Shown here: piece after piece, positions 34,939 through 50,146 of the stretch | How the letters are laid out: each line of letters opens with the position of its first letter | Numbering within the stretch: position 1 is the first letter of the stretch | Source: Cliona cf. orientalis | Taxonomy: Eukaryota; Porifera; Demospongiae; Clionaida; Clionaidae | DNA length: 64,000 bases | Direction of reading: 5' to 3' | Assembly (NCBI GenBank): GCA_963930775.1 | Contig: OZ005705.1 | Location: 868,001 to 932,000 of the forward strand | Position numbers and translations under genes: made by a program | The notes under the pieces: generated by a model | The model's database searches: none | What the model was told of the DNA's origin: nothing | Seen by the model: only the letters and a program-made list of their open reading frames with translations

Positions 34939-37900
34939 ATGTCGATCAACCTCAGAACACTCTTCAAGTTGGTGGTGCTGATCGGATTGTCGACCACCCT
35001 ACTTCTACTCTTCTCCTTCGCCGATCTGCGGAGCGCGGTCAGCGCGAGTTTCCATATTTATACGCTGCGACCCTCCGTGCCAATTGGTGTTGACATGGGA
35101 TCATCATCAACACCGTGGACAGATGCAATCGACCACTCCCATTGTCCCCTCGATAAACACTTCAAGGTGTATCTATACAATCATTATCACCCGCGGCATT
35201 TTCGTCAATTTTCACCCGTTAATAATAATGGGCAGCAGTCACTTCAAAGTCTAAAAGCACTAGAGATGAGATTAAAGCGAAAGCAGGCATGGGCTGCAAG
35301 CCCCGAGGAAGCCTGCGTCTTTCTAGTTGTACTTCGTCCCTTCCTACAGATACCACAATCTGAGAGAGAGCGAAAAAATGGTGTAACTAGTTTTCTGTCA
35401 TCTCTGCCCTACTGGACGTTCCATGGCTCCGATGGAAGAAATCACATCATTATGGACCTGTTAGAGTCAACAGCACAGGCCAAACTGACAGAGGAACCAG
35501 TGTTTGGCTCCGTCAGTGTTGGAGATGCAATTCTCGTGTCAAATTATATGACAGGTGCCATGGCTGGAATCCTGGCCCCGTCCATACCACAAATGGTGTC
35601 TCGAGTGAAGCGAGCACCCAGTAGTAATGGTCAAGCATCGACATCTGATACGTATGCAAATATTGAGAGAATTTTTGCCCCCATAAATGTTTCTCATGAG
35701 TATTCGTCAATTCTGCCTCTTCATCGCAAGTATCTATTTTACTTTGAAGGTAGTTTTGTGGAATCTATGGCCCATATCAGGCTAGAGGCCAATTCCCAGA
35801 TTTCCTTGATACAAAAGCAAGCCTTTTCCATGACGGAGAATAACTTAATCAAATATGCAGGCGAGTGCAAGCCTAGCAATAATTTACCCGTTTGGAATGG
35901 GGAATGGAGATTGTGTGATAGTAGTGAGAAAAATCGTCTACTTCGATGCAAGGATTCAAAATTCTCTCTTATTTTGGGTCCCCTTGGTCCTGAAGACACC
36001 TCTGGTCCTACAACTTACCAACGGCTAATTGAATCGTTAAAGTGTGGCTCTATCCCCATTGTGATCGGTTTGAGTAAGCTCCCGTTTGATGATGTAATCG
36101 ATTGGAAGAAGGCTGCTCTCATATTTCCCCAGGCACTTTGGCGGGATGCCCTACAGATTGCAGCTGCCATGGACAACGACATAGTGATGGAATTCAGAAA
36201 GCAAGGGAAATTCCTACTGAACACCTATTTCCGTTCTCCTGGTCTAGTCTTCGATTCTATCGTGGCCATAATTCGTAAGAAATTTCTGCACCCACCGCCA
36301 ATGGCGTTGGACTTCAATCCAACCATCCTCAAGAGAAGCGGCACTCAGGCAGGGATAGCGAAAAATAGCGTTCCTTTCTCAGCCAATACGTATCAATATC
36401 GGAACTATGCTCTGAACATGGGGGAGAAGATCTGGAATACTCCACCAGGTCCACACTTTGTCTACCCTGTGAATCCATTCAAGTTTCCCTCCTTCCACAG
36501 TCAAATGGAGGCAAGACAGCTGCCGTTGCCAAACTCCATTGCGGCACTGCTGAGAGTGGTTGATGAACAGCTAGTTCGGGAGATCTCGAAAATGGACAGA
36601 TTCAGTGCTCTAAAGCAGTTTGATGACCTCTCCAGAAAGTTAAATGGAACAAGGCTGTTTCAGAACAGTGCCAAGAAAGCTCTCAGCACACGCACACTCA
36701 GTGGTTCTAAGTCACTGTCGAAGAGAAAGTCGCAAAGCCCAAGGGGAGGGAGATACGTATACTCCAAGATATCCGAGATGTTCACCATAGTGACACTCAC
36801 TCACCACAGAGACGAACAGATTGCCAAGCTGATTGAGTCGCTCGAGTATTGCCCGTTTCTTCACAAGATTGTCATTGTGTGGAATAATGAGTATCCCATT
36901 CCAGCAGATATGACCCTTCCAGACACACACATTCCTATTGAGGTAAGGACAGTTTCATCTAATGTGATACCCAGTAATATTATTATGGCGAGGACAACAA
37001 TTTCGGCCAAATTCTCTAGATTTGGTTGTATCTGATTATGATAATTATAATACATACTCCAGCGCTATTGCCAAATTGAAATCTGGCTGATTTCATATAG
37101 GTGGTGAGTGCTGGACGAAACAGCTTGAACAACAGATTTCTACCCTTGAGTAACATTGAAACGGAGGCAATCCTCACGCTCGACGATGATATTGGAATTA
37201 CTTGTGATGATATGGAGCTAGGGTTCAGGTATAATACTAATCTAGTGCGCACTTGATTGAGATGATAGTGTTGTTACGTAATTGCTAGAATTTGGCGTGA
37301 GAACAAAGAATCAATTGTTGGTTGGACAAGTCGAGTCCATGGCAAAGATACAGGAGGCAGTTGGGCTTACAGTGTTGCTAGAGTCTGTGAGAGGTCTATG
37401 GTCATTACCAACGCTGCTTTCTTCCACAAAGTATGCAGTCTTTTTTTTGTCAGATAAGCCGAGTGAATCAATATTTTATGGATTTTATTTTCCTTTCTTC
37501 TGCAGTACTATTCCTATCTGTATAGTTACTGGATGCCAGCTGGCATTAGGGAAATTGTGGACCAACTGATGAACTGTGAGGACCTGGCAATGAACTTTCT
37601 TGTCTCTCACATCTCTGGAAAGGCTCCAGTCAAGGTAATCTTCTCTTTAATCTGCAGCATGCAAGTTTGTTTTTTTTTTCTTGTTTGAGTCCATTATTTG
37701 AATGAGCAACTTGCTATTATTATTATATCTAACTGTTATATACATTGATAAGGCTCGTTCATGAATCCTTTGAGCCGTAAGAAATTATACCCATCATTAA
37801 AAAAAATTTGTAGGTCAGTAAAAAGCGAGCCATTCAATCTGAGAACAATTGCAAGGATGATTTGCAGTCTGGGCTCTCGTGTGAGTCCTCAAACCACTAC

Positions 37901-38047
37901 CTGGAGAGAGACTTCTGCCTGAATGCTTTTGCAGAGTACTACGGCTATGTGCCGCTTATCTACAGCGTGGCCAGGACAGAACCGCTCTACGTGAAGTCGG
38001 CTAGTAGAACAGAATGGTGTGACAAGTATCGGGACGATCCAGTATGA
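34939..38047 (+). CDS. EXTL3: Exostosin-like glycosyltransferase, EXTL3-type (GT47 + GT64)
   Basis: Five exons: 34939-36942, 37101-37228, 37289-37430, 37506-37634, 37814-38047; 878 residues, near human EXTL3 (919). Type II membrane anchor at residues 9-27. An exostosin GT47 domain (FKVYLYN, then [10 protein letters not shown]) is followed by a linker and a GT64 domain beginning [19 protein letters not shown]. It has the metal-binding LDDDIGI (near residues 696-698), [25 protein letters not shown] and [16 protein letters not shown]3 transfers the first GlcNAc that commits the linker to heparan sulfate. The long first exon carries all of GT47; the GT64 part is split at positions that keep phase with EXT genes. 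It lies 10 kb from B3GALT6, which works earlier in the same pathway. Confidence 0.93.
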
Positions 38048-38395
38048 TTCATCTCACTGTATTTAGGCCAATCTAAATTTCACTTGTGAATGTGTTCTAG
38101 TTCTAGTATTTGTGTGTGTGATCATTTTTTTTAAAGTTCTCAATCATAGCCAATCTGGCCCATTATTATAATGACGACGTTAAATTAATTTTTATCTATA
38201 TGTGCACTAGTGTATTGTTTTTATCTTTCCACATCTGCAGTGAATCGCCTATAGAAATTTTGTAGAAGCAACATTCTTGTCCAAGTTAGGTATATATGTA
38301 GTGTGAATGGTTGAGGAACATGATGAACATTCTGAGGTAAATATGGTAAAGGTCGTCACACCGACGAACTTTTGTACCAGACTGGGGCCTGGGCG
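38048..38395. other. Intergenic gap, EXTL3 to sulfotransferase
   Basis: 348 bp between tandem genes. It contains AT-rich EXTL3 3' flank and, 38 bp before the next ATG, the motif GGTAAAGGTCGTCA (38345-38358), which recurs elsewhere in the window. No exon seen. Confidence 0.45.
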
Positions 38396-40249
38396 ATGAA
38401 ATTGTACTCCAATCGTCATCTCTTGCTCTCCTTCACGCTGGTGTTGTCCCTGGGCGTCGCTGCCATTGTCTACATCATAGCATGCGACGCTACAAGATGC
38501 AGCAGCAATTCCCTGGCCGTGGCCCGAGGCTCGGAGTTGACCCAAGGAAGACTCACGGTGTTATATAGCAAGCAGAGACGAACTCGCCAGCATGCTCTAC
38601 GATCAAAGAAAAAGGCAGCAGTACGAAGAATTAACGATGAATCTGTAACGCCATCCACAGCTGCTACTGAGCAGCCAATGAGTGTTAATGGTGCAGGGAA
38701 GAAAGTGTCTGTATGGGATCGTCAAGACAAGGAGTGGAGGATTTTAAATGACGTCATCGAGTCAATCCTTAGAAATGATGATCAGTGGAGTAGCAAACCT
38801 GCTTATGAAGCACTACCATACATTAATCGGACAGCTGCTCAACAATCATACATGTACAATAATATGCATGACATTGCATACCCACTTCTGAGGGAATATC
38901 TGATTAGGTATTCAAACTGGACCCCACCCAAACCGGGGGAGGGAAGAGCCACACAGATGCACACCAACCGAAAAAATCTCTGCATGGACAATTTTTGTCT
39001 ATCTCAGCTCGGGCCTGGCGATGAGAAGATACACTTTCTTTGCCTGCAGAGATCTCTGGAGTACTCGATAAGGACTGACCTATTACAGAACGGAAAATCT
39101 AAAGATGACATCCTAGCTGGCATGCGGTGCAACTGTACGCTATTGAAAAACAACAAAAAAGCGTCGAGAAAAAGGGTCGTGCTATCCAGCCTCCCGGGGT
39201 CGGGCAATACGTGGGTGCGTCAGTTGCTGGAGTCGGCGACTGGGATCTGTACAGGGTCGATGTGGTGTGACCCTTCGTTGAGAGCCAATCACTTTTGTGG
39301 AGAGGGCCAGCACGGCCGATCATTTTTAGTGATCAAGGACCACAGCGGAAATGTTCCCTGGAGCGGCAAGAGGGCGGAGGAGAGAGACACTAGTGCCGCT
39401 GTCCAGCATAGACCAGACTACGACGCCATGATAATGGTGCACAGGGATCCTTTTGATGCCACGGTGGCCGAATGGAACAGGGCTCTCTTTGACAGAGAAC
39501 GAAATAGCTCTCATGGAAGGGACATGCACGTTGCATCGTACGGACCTGAAATGTTTGGTAAGCTACGTAGCTAATATTTAGTAAGACGTCTTTGTGGTAC
39601 TGTGCTTGCTGTTTTGGTCTCCTTCATCTAATTGTTAGTGTCTGTGTATATAATTATGTATGTGTACAGCTGGTGCATAAACCACGTGCATGACATTACA
39701 TGTATGTGGCTTGTTCTGTGTAAACATGATGACATTGTGTAGTAGTGGTACATTGATCTATAACAAGAAATGTATGTGTACACCTACACCATTGTTTGTA
39801 TACGTTGTAGATGTATTCATTCACAATAATAATATTATTGTGTCCCACCTGCTCTGATTTATGCAGGGGAGAACCCTGAGTGGGAAGCCAATATCCACCG
39901 GCAGGCCAAGAAATGGAAGAACATGATCTACAACCACGTTATAAAGAGAAAGCCAGCACATCCGCTGTTGGTGGTGAGGTACGAAGACTTAAAGCGCGAC
40001 TCTGTCAGGGAAGTTCAACGGATGCTCGACTTTCTCGACATCACGATCGAAAGGGACGATCTTGTGAATAGATTACAGCAGAACAGCTTCAGTAAGTATC
40101 GCAGGAACCACACAAGGTCAACCCAGTTCAATCCCTACACCCCGTCTCAGATCAGATACTGGAACTCTGTGATATCAGACACAGAGAAGTCTCTCCAAAC
40201 CAACGGCATTACCAACTTTATCCCACTTAGGAGCTACCTGCGAAGATGA
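38396..40249 (+). CDS. WSCD-like Golgi sulfotransferase (copy 1)
   Basis: Two exons: 38396-39557 and 39867-40249; 514 residues. Type II topology with a helix in the first 30 residues. A stem precedes a small cysteine cluster (NLCMDNFC, CNCTLL). The sulfotransferase domain starts with the PAPS 5'-phosphosulfate loop SSLPGSGNTWVRQLLE (about residues 262-277), then ATGICTGSMWCD, the 3'-phosphate strand VHRDPFDATVAEWNRAL (near 347) and VVRYEDLKRD. The GSGNTW..LLE.ATG..TGS pattern matches WSCD1/2, which sulfate sialic acid in vertebrates; the acceptor here is unknown. It is convergent with a paralogue that has the same intron position and phase (G|G after the FG codon), so the two arose by duplication. 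Confidence 0.85.
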
Positions 40250-40456
40250 CACTGCTTCCTCCTCTCCACCATAGCTCTTACATGCTGTACCCCCCACTTT
40301 TTGAGTCTGAAAGTTTTTAAAATTTAATTAAATGATTTGTCAATAGAAGGAGATTCAAAACTAGAAATACATCTAGATCATCAGATTTCTTTAAAACAAG
40401 AAAATGGAATAATAATAATAATAATACACACACTACACGTATGTACTGTTCTGTGA

Positions 40457-43400
40457 TCAGTCTCTTAGATACTTGTGAAGATGTAGATAGTCTACATTGT
40501 GATACTGTAGCTGTTTGGAGACACGATTGATGACCTCGTTCACGTAGATCTTTTGTTCGACGGTGTAATGATCAAACGTGTACGTGTGATTTCTGTGGAA
40601 CGCGTGGAAGCCGCTTTTGAGTCTATTCCTCACATCCTCCTTGACTTTTACGTCGAGAAACATCAACATCCTCTCCACTTCTTGGTAGGGGTCGTTCTTT
40701 AGGTCTTCGTACTTCACGAGCAGGACGGGGTTGCTGTCAGACTTGTTGATCAGAAGATGGTTGATCATCTCCTCCCAGTTCTCCATCTGTTGGTAGATGG
40801 TCCAATTCCAGCCTGGATTCTTACCTGTGATATAGTAATTATAAGTAGTAACAGGGGCTGATCCAGGGGGGGTGGATAGGGTGGCTAGCCACCCCCCTTC
40901 TCTAGTTCTTTCATGCAGTGTAGTATACCATTATTAATCAGCCACCCCCCTTGCACCAGTATAGTTTACTATGGGTAGCCACCCCATCAGCCACCTTCCA
41001 TGCAAAATTTCTGGATCAGCGCCTGAGTAATAATTTATAATAGGAATTGGCTATCAATTTCTATAATAATTGGACACACACACACAAGTCGCGTCAATCA
41101 TGTAGATAGTTATTTCTGGGATTTGTGGGAGTGACTATTCTATAATTATAAAATTATAGTCCTTGTGGTAGCAATTACTCTACAATATTTTTATACCTGT
41201 GTACTGATGATACCAAGACTGCATAACTGCAAGGTTGTCATGCACAAAGTAATTAGACCGCGTGATGTTCTTTGCCCTAAAGCCAACTGTTTTTCTTTAC
41301 CTAAAGCAAGCTGAAACGGGAAGCAGCGGTATTGACAAAGCTTAACGACTCGTTCGTGTAGATGTTTTAGGAGGAAAGCAACATTCTATCACATAGATAC
41401 ACGATATAGCACAGCTTTGTCCCCTGGCCAATCCCAGTATTTCATTGTGGCTTTTCAGTATGCAACATTGAAAAGCAAGAAGTTCATAGTATTATTATGA
41501 GGCTATGTCATTCTGTTATGTAGCATTGAAAACATGGGAGTGGTCGGGGGATGAGGCTGCGTATTTCTACACTTGACGTAGCCTTGTCCCCAGGCCCTCT
41601 ATGTAGTCTCTCAATCTCCCAGCTTTTGCGTGCAATATTAAAAACTGGGAGATCGAGAGAGGGCCTAGGGACGAGGCTACACTTGACGTACCAAATGCTT
41701 CCTTTCCAAAGGTGACAGTGTGCTGATCCTTCACGGCAGTGCTGTTGTAGTACCCAATACCGGCGACAGTCGTGTTGTGCTTCGTGGCGTTGTACACTTT
41801 GAACCCTAGGGCTCGGTTCCATTCCGCTATGGTCGCCTCGTAGGGGTTGCGGTGGACGAATATTGCCGAGGAGAACGCCGGCTTGGCTAAATTGCTCATA
41901 TTGGCTTGAAGCTTTTCGTCGAGCCAACGTATGTTTGCGTCGTGATTCTTGACGACAAGCGTGTTTGAGCGTATCCCCTCGGCACAGAACTGCTTGGCAC
42001 GTAGGACGGGATCGCACCACATGGATCCAGTGCAGTATCCGGTTGCCTCCTCCAGGAGACCACGAACCCACGTATTACCCGACCCAGGCAGACTCACGAG
42101 CGCAACAAGTGGAAGAATATTGTAGACCTCGGATGATGACACTACGCCGTGTGAAAGGTGACTGGTTGCTCCTCTGCCAATGCTGTATTTTAAGCTGCAA
42201 TGGCACGGATTCAGCTCAGTACCGTCCTTCTCCTCCGCCATGATGGCATCGTAGAAGCAGTTATCATGAAGACCTCGTTCGGTCGACTTCACGTGCTGTA
42301 CGCAGTACTTTTTGCCCTCGCAACGTTTCCGTATCAGCCTGATGAATTTGATCCGGCTCAGGCGATTCTTGCGAATTTCTGCAAGCTTCTTCTTCACGGC
42401 AGCGGGGAGGTGGGCATAGCGAGGGTCCGAATCAAAGTCAAAGTTTTCCTGGTTTAGTTCGCTAGCTTTGGGAATACTGTAAGAAGAACTGGCATTCATG
42501 ACTAATGATGGTGCAGGGTGCACTCGTGCCTTATTATTCGCTTGCTTCACGGTTTCATATTTGCTTTTCTGTTGCTGTTGTTGTGTGGATCCAGTCTTGG
42601 GTGATGCTGGGTTGTTTTGACGCTTAACCACCCTTATGGTGTGTCCGTGCGAGTTCACATACATCACTCGCGTCTTCTCAGAAGCCGACGATGAATCAGC
42701 ACTTTTTAGCTTGGTCTTTGATTTCGGGGGCGGCCTGTATACTAGGTAATTCTTCGATGCATTTTTCGAAGTCACACCTGGTTTTACTTTCTGTACATGT
42801 TTATTAGCTGTAGCTCCCTCAGTTTTAAGGGCTGACTTTGCGAGTGTCTGATCCGTCTTCTTTATTGGTGCCTGCTTTGCAGCACCAGATATTGTTTTCA
42901 GCTCAGAGTCAGGCTTGTGGGCTGCTGCTTGAGTGTCTCCAGCATCTAATGCCACGGGCACCTGTGCACGAATATCTCTCTTCAGTTTTGAGAGTTGCTC
43001 ATGTCTTGTAGACTCCTGTTCAGATCCCAAGGGCATTCGTTCATCACGATTTACAGCATCTGGTTTGTACGAGAGTACTCTATGTCTCACTGGAATATGA
43101 CCATTCCCTGCTTCCACCTCACTGCCAGGTCTCACATTCATCTGTGCTCGACTGTCTGAGATAACCGGCTTTGATTTCGATTCAGATAGGCTTTCTTCTC
43201 CATTCTCCACTTGAGTGTCCACTGCAGCTTGTAAATCTGGCTTCTCTGGGAGTACTCCATGCTTTTCTTGAGCATCCAGTGCTGTATTAGCATGGTCTGA
43301 CCTCACAGGTACTAGCTCATGAGGAGGGTTTCCTAAATCTGATTTCACCTTCGATTCCGAGAGCGATGATCCACGTTTTAGTTCAGTCTCCATTACAGCC

Positions 43401-44218
43401 CCTTTTGTTTCACCTCCTAAACTCTGATCTGCAACGCCTGATTTCATTCTTGACTCTGACGGAGGCTGAAGATTTGCTTGGGCATCTACTCCACCCCCGG
43501 CTTGCTTACTTCTTGAATCACCATGGTCATTTGATCTCTGCACGTGAAGATTTGCAAACTCCACATTTTGTGTGTCAAAATTATGTGATTTTGCCGCAGT
43601 TTCAGAATGCCCTTTCACATCACCGAAGTTGCTGTTGACTTTGATCGATTTTGTTCCATTTTGGTCATGCATGATTGGTTCATTATGGTTGCTTTGCAAC
43701 AATGAAGACTGTGGCTGCTTTATGTCTTCCGGCTGTAGCCAGTGTTGCTTCCCCTGTGCTGAAGATGTCGAACTTCTGTTTTTGGATAAATTTTTTGAAT
43801 GTGCCAAACCAAACTCTCGATGCAGCTGCTTCTCATTATTGTTATGCCTAGAGCTAATGTTTGCTAACCGATCGAGGTGAAAATTAAGTTTGCTTTGTTG
43901 AAAATCATCAGCGTTCTCATTTTCACTTTCTCCATAATCAAAAGCTTCTTTTATCACGCGACCATCCTCAATCAACCGCTCCTTTCTTCTTGCACTATGA
44001 TTCTTCTTCCCGGCTGGTTGAACCCACTGCTCTACAATGTGATGAAAGTCGAGCTGTGATCGGGCAACAAGTCTCCCAGACTCGGAGCGTAGCACGATAT
44101 CTGGCAGATGAATGGCCGAAGCTTTCTGATCCAGAAGGAAGCTGTACACAGCAACCAACACAATGGCCAGGAACAGGAGAATGATCAGCGCTCTCTTTGT
44201 GGTTAACAGTTTGGCCAT
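40457..44218 (-). CDS. WSCD-like Golgi sulfotransferase with a very long stem (copy 2)
   Basis: Two exons: 44218-41692 and 40824-40457; 964 residues. Signal anchor RALIILLFLAIVLVAVYSFL, then about 600 residues of polar, low-complexity stem rich in Ser, Lys, Gln, His and Asn with a short Gln run. A cysteine cluster (RCEGKKYCVQH, NPCHCSLKYS) precedes the catalytic domain: VSLPGSGNTWVRGLLEEATG (near residue 706), CTGSMWCD, VHRNPYEATIAEWNRAL (near 785) and LVKYEDLKND. The single intron is at the same site and phase as in copy 1. The stem is nearly 450 residues longer than in copy 1. An inverted-repeat element with a 9-bp target duplication abuts the intron's donor site (see the repeat at 41570-41688). 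Acceptor substrate unknown. Confidence 0.85.
40852..41025. mobile_element. 174-bp element with CAGGGGCTGATCCAG inverted ends
   Basis: Ends CAGGGGCTGATCCAG and CTGGATCAGCGCCTG are complementary at 14 of 15 bases. The inside contains repeated GGTGGCTAGCCACC-like palindromes. It lies in the single intron of sulfotransferase copy 2; AGTAA occurs at both flanks. Confidence 0.6.
41570..41688. mobile_element. MITE with TAGCCTCGTCCC-type inverted ends and 9-bp target duplication
   Basis: A 101-bp palindromic element (41579-41679) with ends TAGCCTTGTCCCCAGGCCCT and its near-complement. It is flanked by identical 9-mers CACTTGACG at 41570-41578 and 41680-41688. It has no coding capacity. The right duplication is part of the splice donor region of sulfotransferase copy 2. 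Confidence 0.8.
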
Positions 44219-45041
44219 GTTCCTACAAAGTTGTGTATGCGTTTATACGGATGCAAAGTTGGGCACATTTTTTGGCGCATTACTATACAACGCTGACAGC
44301 TGCAACCAGCTCTATACTCAACCGCACTCACACAATGGTCAACCGACACAAAAATGTTCAAAGCAGCTAGTACACTACACATAGAAACCATGCGGTGCAG
44401 CTAAATTAGCCGCAAGGTACGAGAAGGCCAATCGGCGATCATTCAGCTGCGCAGCACCGTGCTGCTAGCGTTCAATGCTCATAAATTATAGACATTACCA
44501 AAAATAATGTGCATACTCGCGCCAACGGGTACGGGTACGGTATAGGGCTACGGGACGTAGGCCTTTACAAAAAGCGATATCTGCACACGATTGAATACAT
44601 ACACATGACACATACCACACGCACGTACCTCGTTTATAGCGCTTATCTGCGCGATGATGCGATGCACTATCGCCAGCTCCCGGTCCCCCTCGAGCTCTTC
44701 AGTCTTTATCCTCAGCACATGCACCTCCGGCTCCAGTTCTAGTTCGTGCTGCACTGCTACTTAAATAAAGGGGGTGTGTTTAGCGCTGCTTTTTAATATA
44801 CCGAGTCGCGCCCCCCGTCGCGTCTGCAATCACAAAAGGACGGCCGCGCCGGCAAGTTGCAGAACTCGCAACTCGAGTATCCGGATATCGGATAGGGGCG
44901 CGGACCGCGTACCAGTATACGTACGCGTGATCTTCCACGTGTTCCTTCTTTTCTACCTGAGGTGTACGTGTTGAACTAGAGGAGGTGAGCTTGGATTTGA
45001 GGGTATTTTCAAGTTTCTATTATGTATCTTGCTGTTGTAGG
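44219..45041. promoter_or_regulatory. Divergent region, sulfotransferase 2 / RPS16, with RPS16 leader exon
   Basis: The RPS16 start codon directly follows an intron acceptor (TTGTAG|GATGG), so a non-coding first exon lies upstream. A pyrimidine tract CCTTCTTTTCT at 44944-44954 resembles a 5'-TOP transcription start, and a donor GTGAGC follows 44984, giving a leader exon of about 41 nt. The rest of the 823 bp is GC- and CpG-rich near 44780-44940. No other exon seen. Confidence 0.55.
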
Positions 45042-46180
<1,139 letters not shown>

Positions 46181-46797
46181 ACACAGTACATTCTACCTAC
46201 TACTTACATAGTATGGTACTACACTATTATTATACATGTAGTAGGTATATTGATGATTTTCATGTTTGCGCAACTGAAAGTACATTATCGTGAGTAGTTT
46301 ATGAAATTAAGGAATTAGGCATGCATATTAATCATACGGTTTGAACAAAAATATTAGTGGTAATAATTATTGTGATGAAAATGCAGAGGTTCAAAATGAT
46401 GCGAGGCTGACTGATTTGGTGGTTTGTGGTGCTAGATTGTTGGCAAGTGTTCCACTGGCTTTGCAGACTTCTTTTCTGTGGTAGGAAAGGCAGAAAACAG
46501 TCGGGCAACATAATAATGGACCTGGTTTGGGTGCCCACCACAGTAGAAATGAGTCACCACAACTTTATTGAATGTTGGGCTACTTTGAATGCCTGGGAAC
46601 ACCTACAAATCTCGGTGCCATCTAACCATAATGTTATATATAGAGGTCAATAATATGAGTGATGAGTGGGCCAGAGTTGCGAGTTAACCCTTTGAACACC
46701 TACTTAGAAGCTTAGTAAATACGGATCTCACGGCGTAATTTAGTTAAGAAGAATCTTATGCCCCCGCTGTGCTAGTGTTCAAAGTGAGCTGAGATAG
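46181..46797. other. Convergent gap between RPS16 and CDKL gene
   Basis: 617 bp of 3' flanking sequence with no recognisable exon. The open frames present are short and have no coding signature. Confidence 0.45.

Positions 46798-50146
<3,349 letters not shown>

Noticed and set aside
41508..42071. 187-codon minus-strand open frame
   Set aside because: It overlaps sulfotransferase copy 2 in another frame and the MITE; composition is not protein-like and the true frame has the PAPS-binding motifs.
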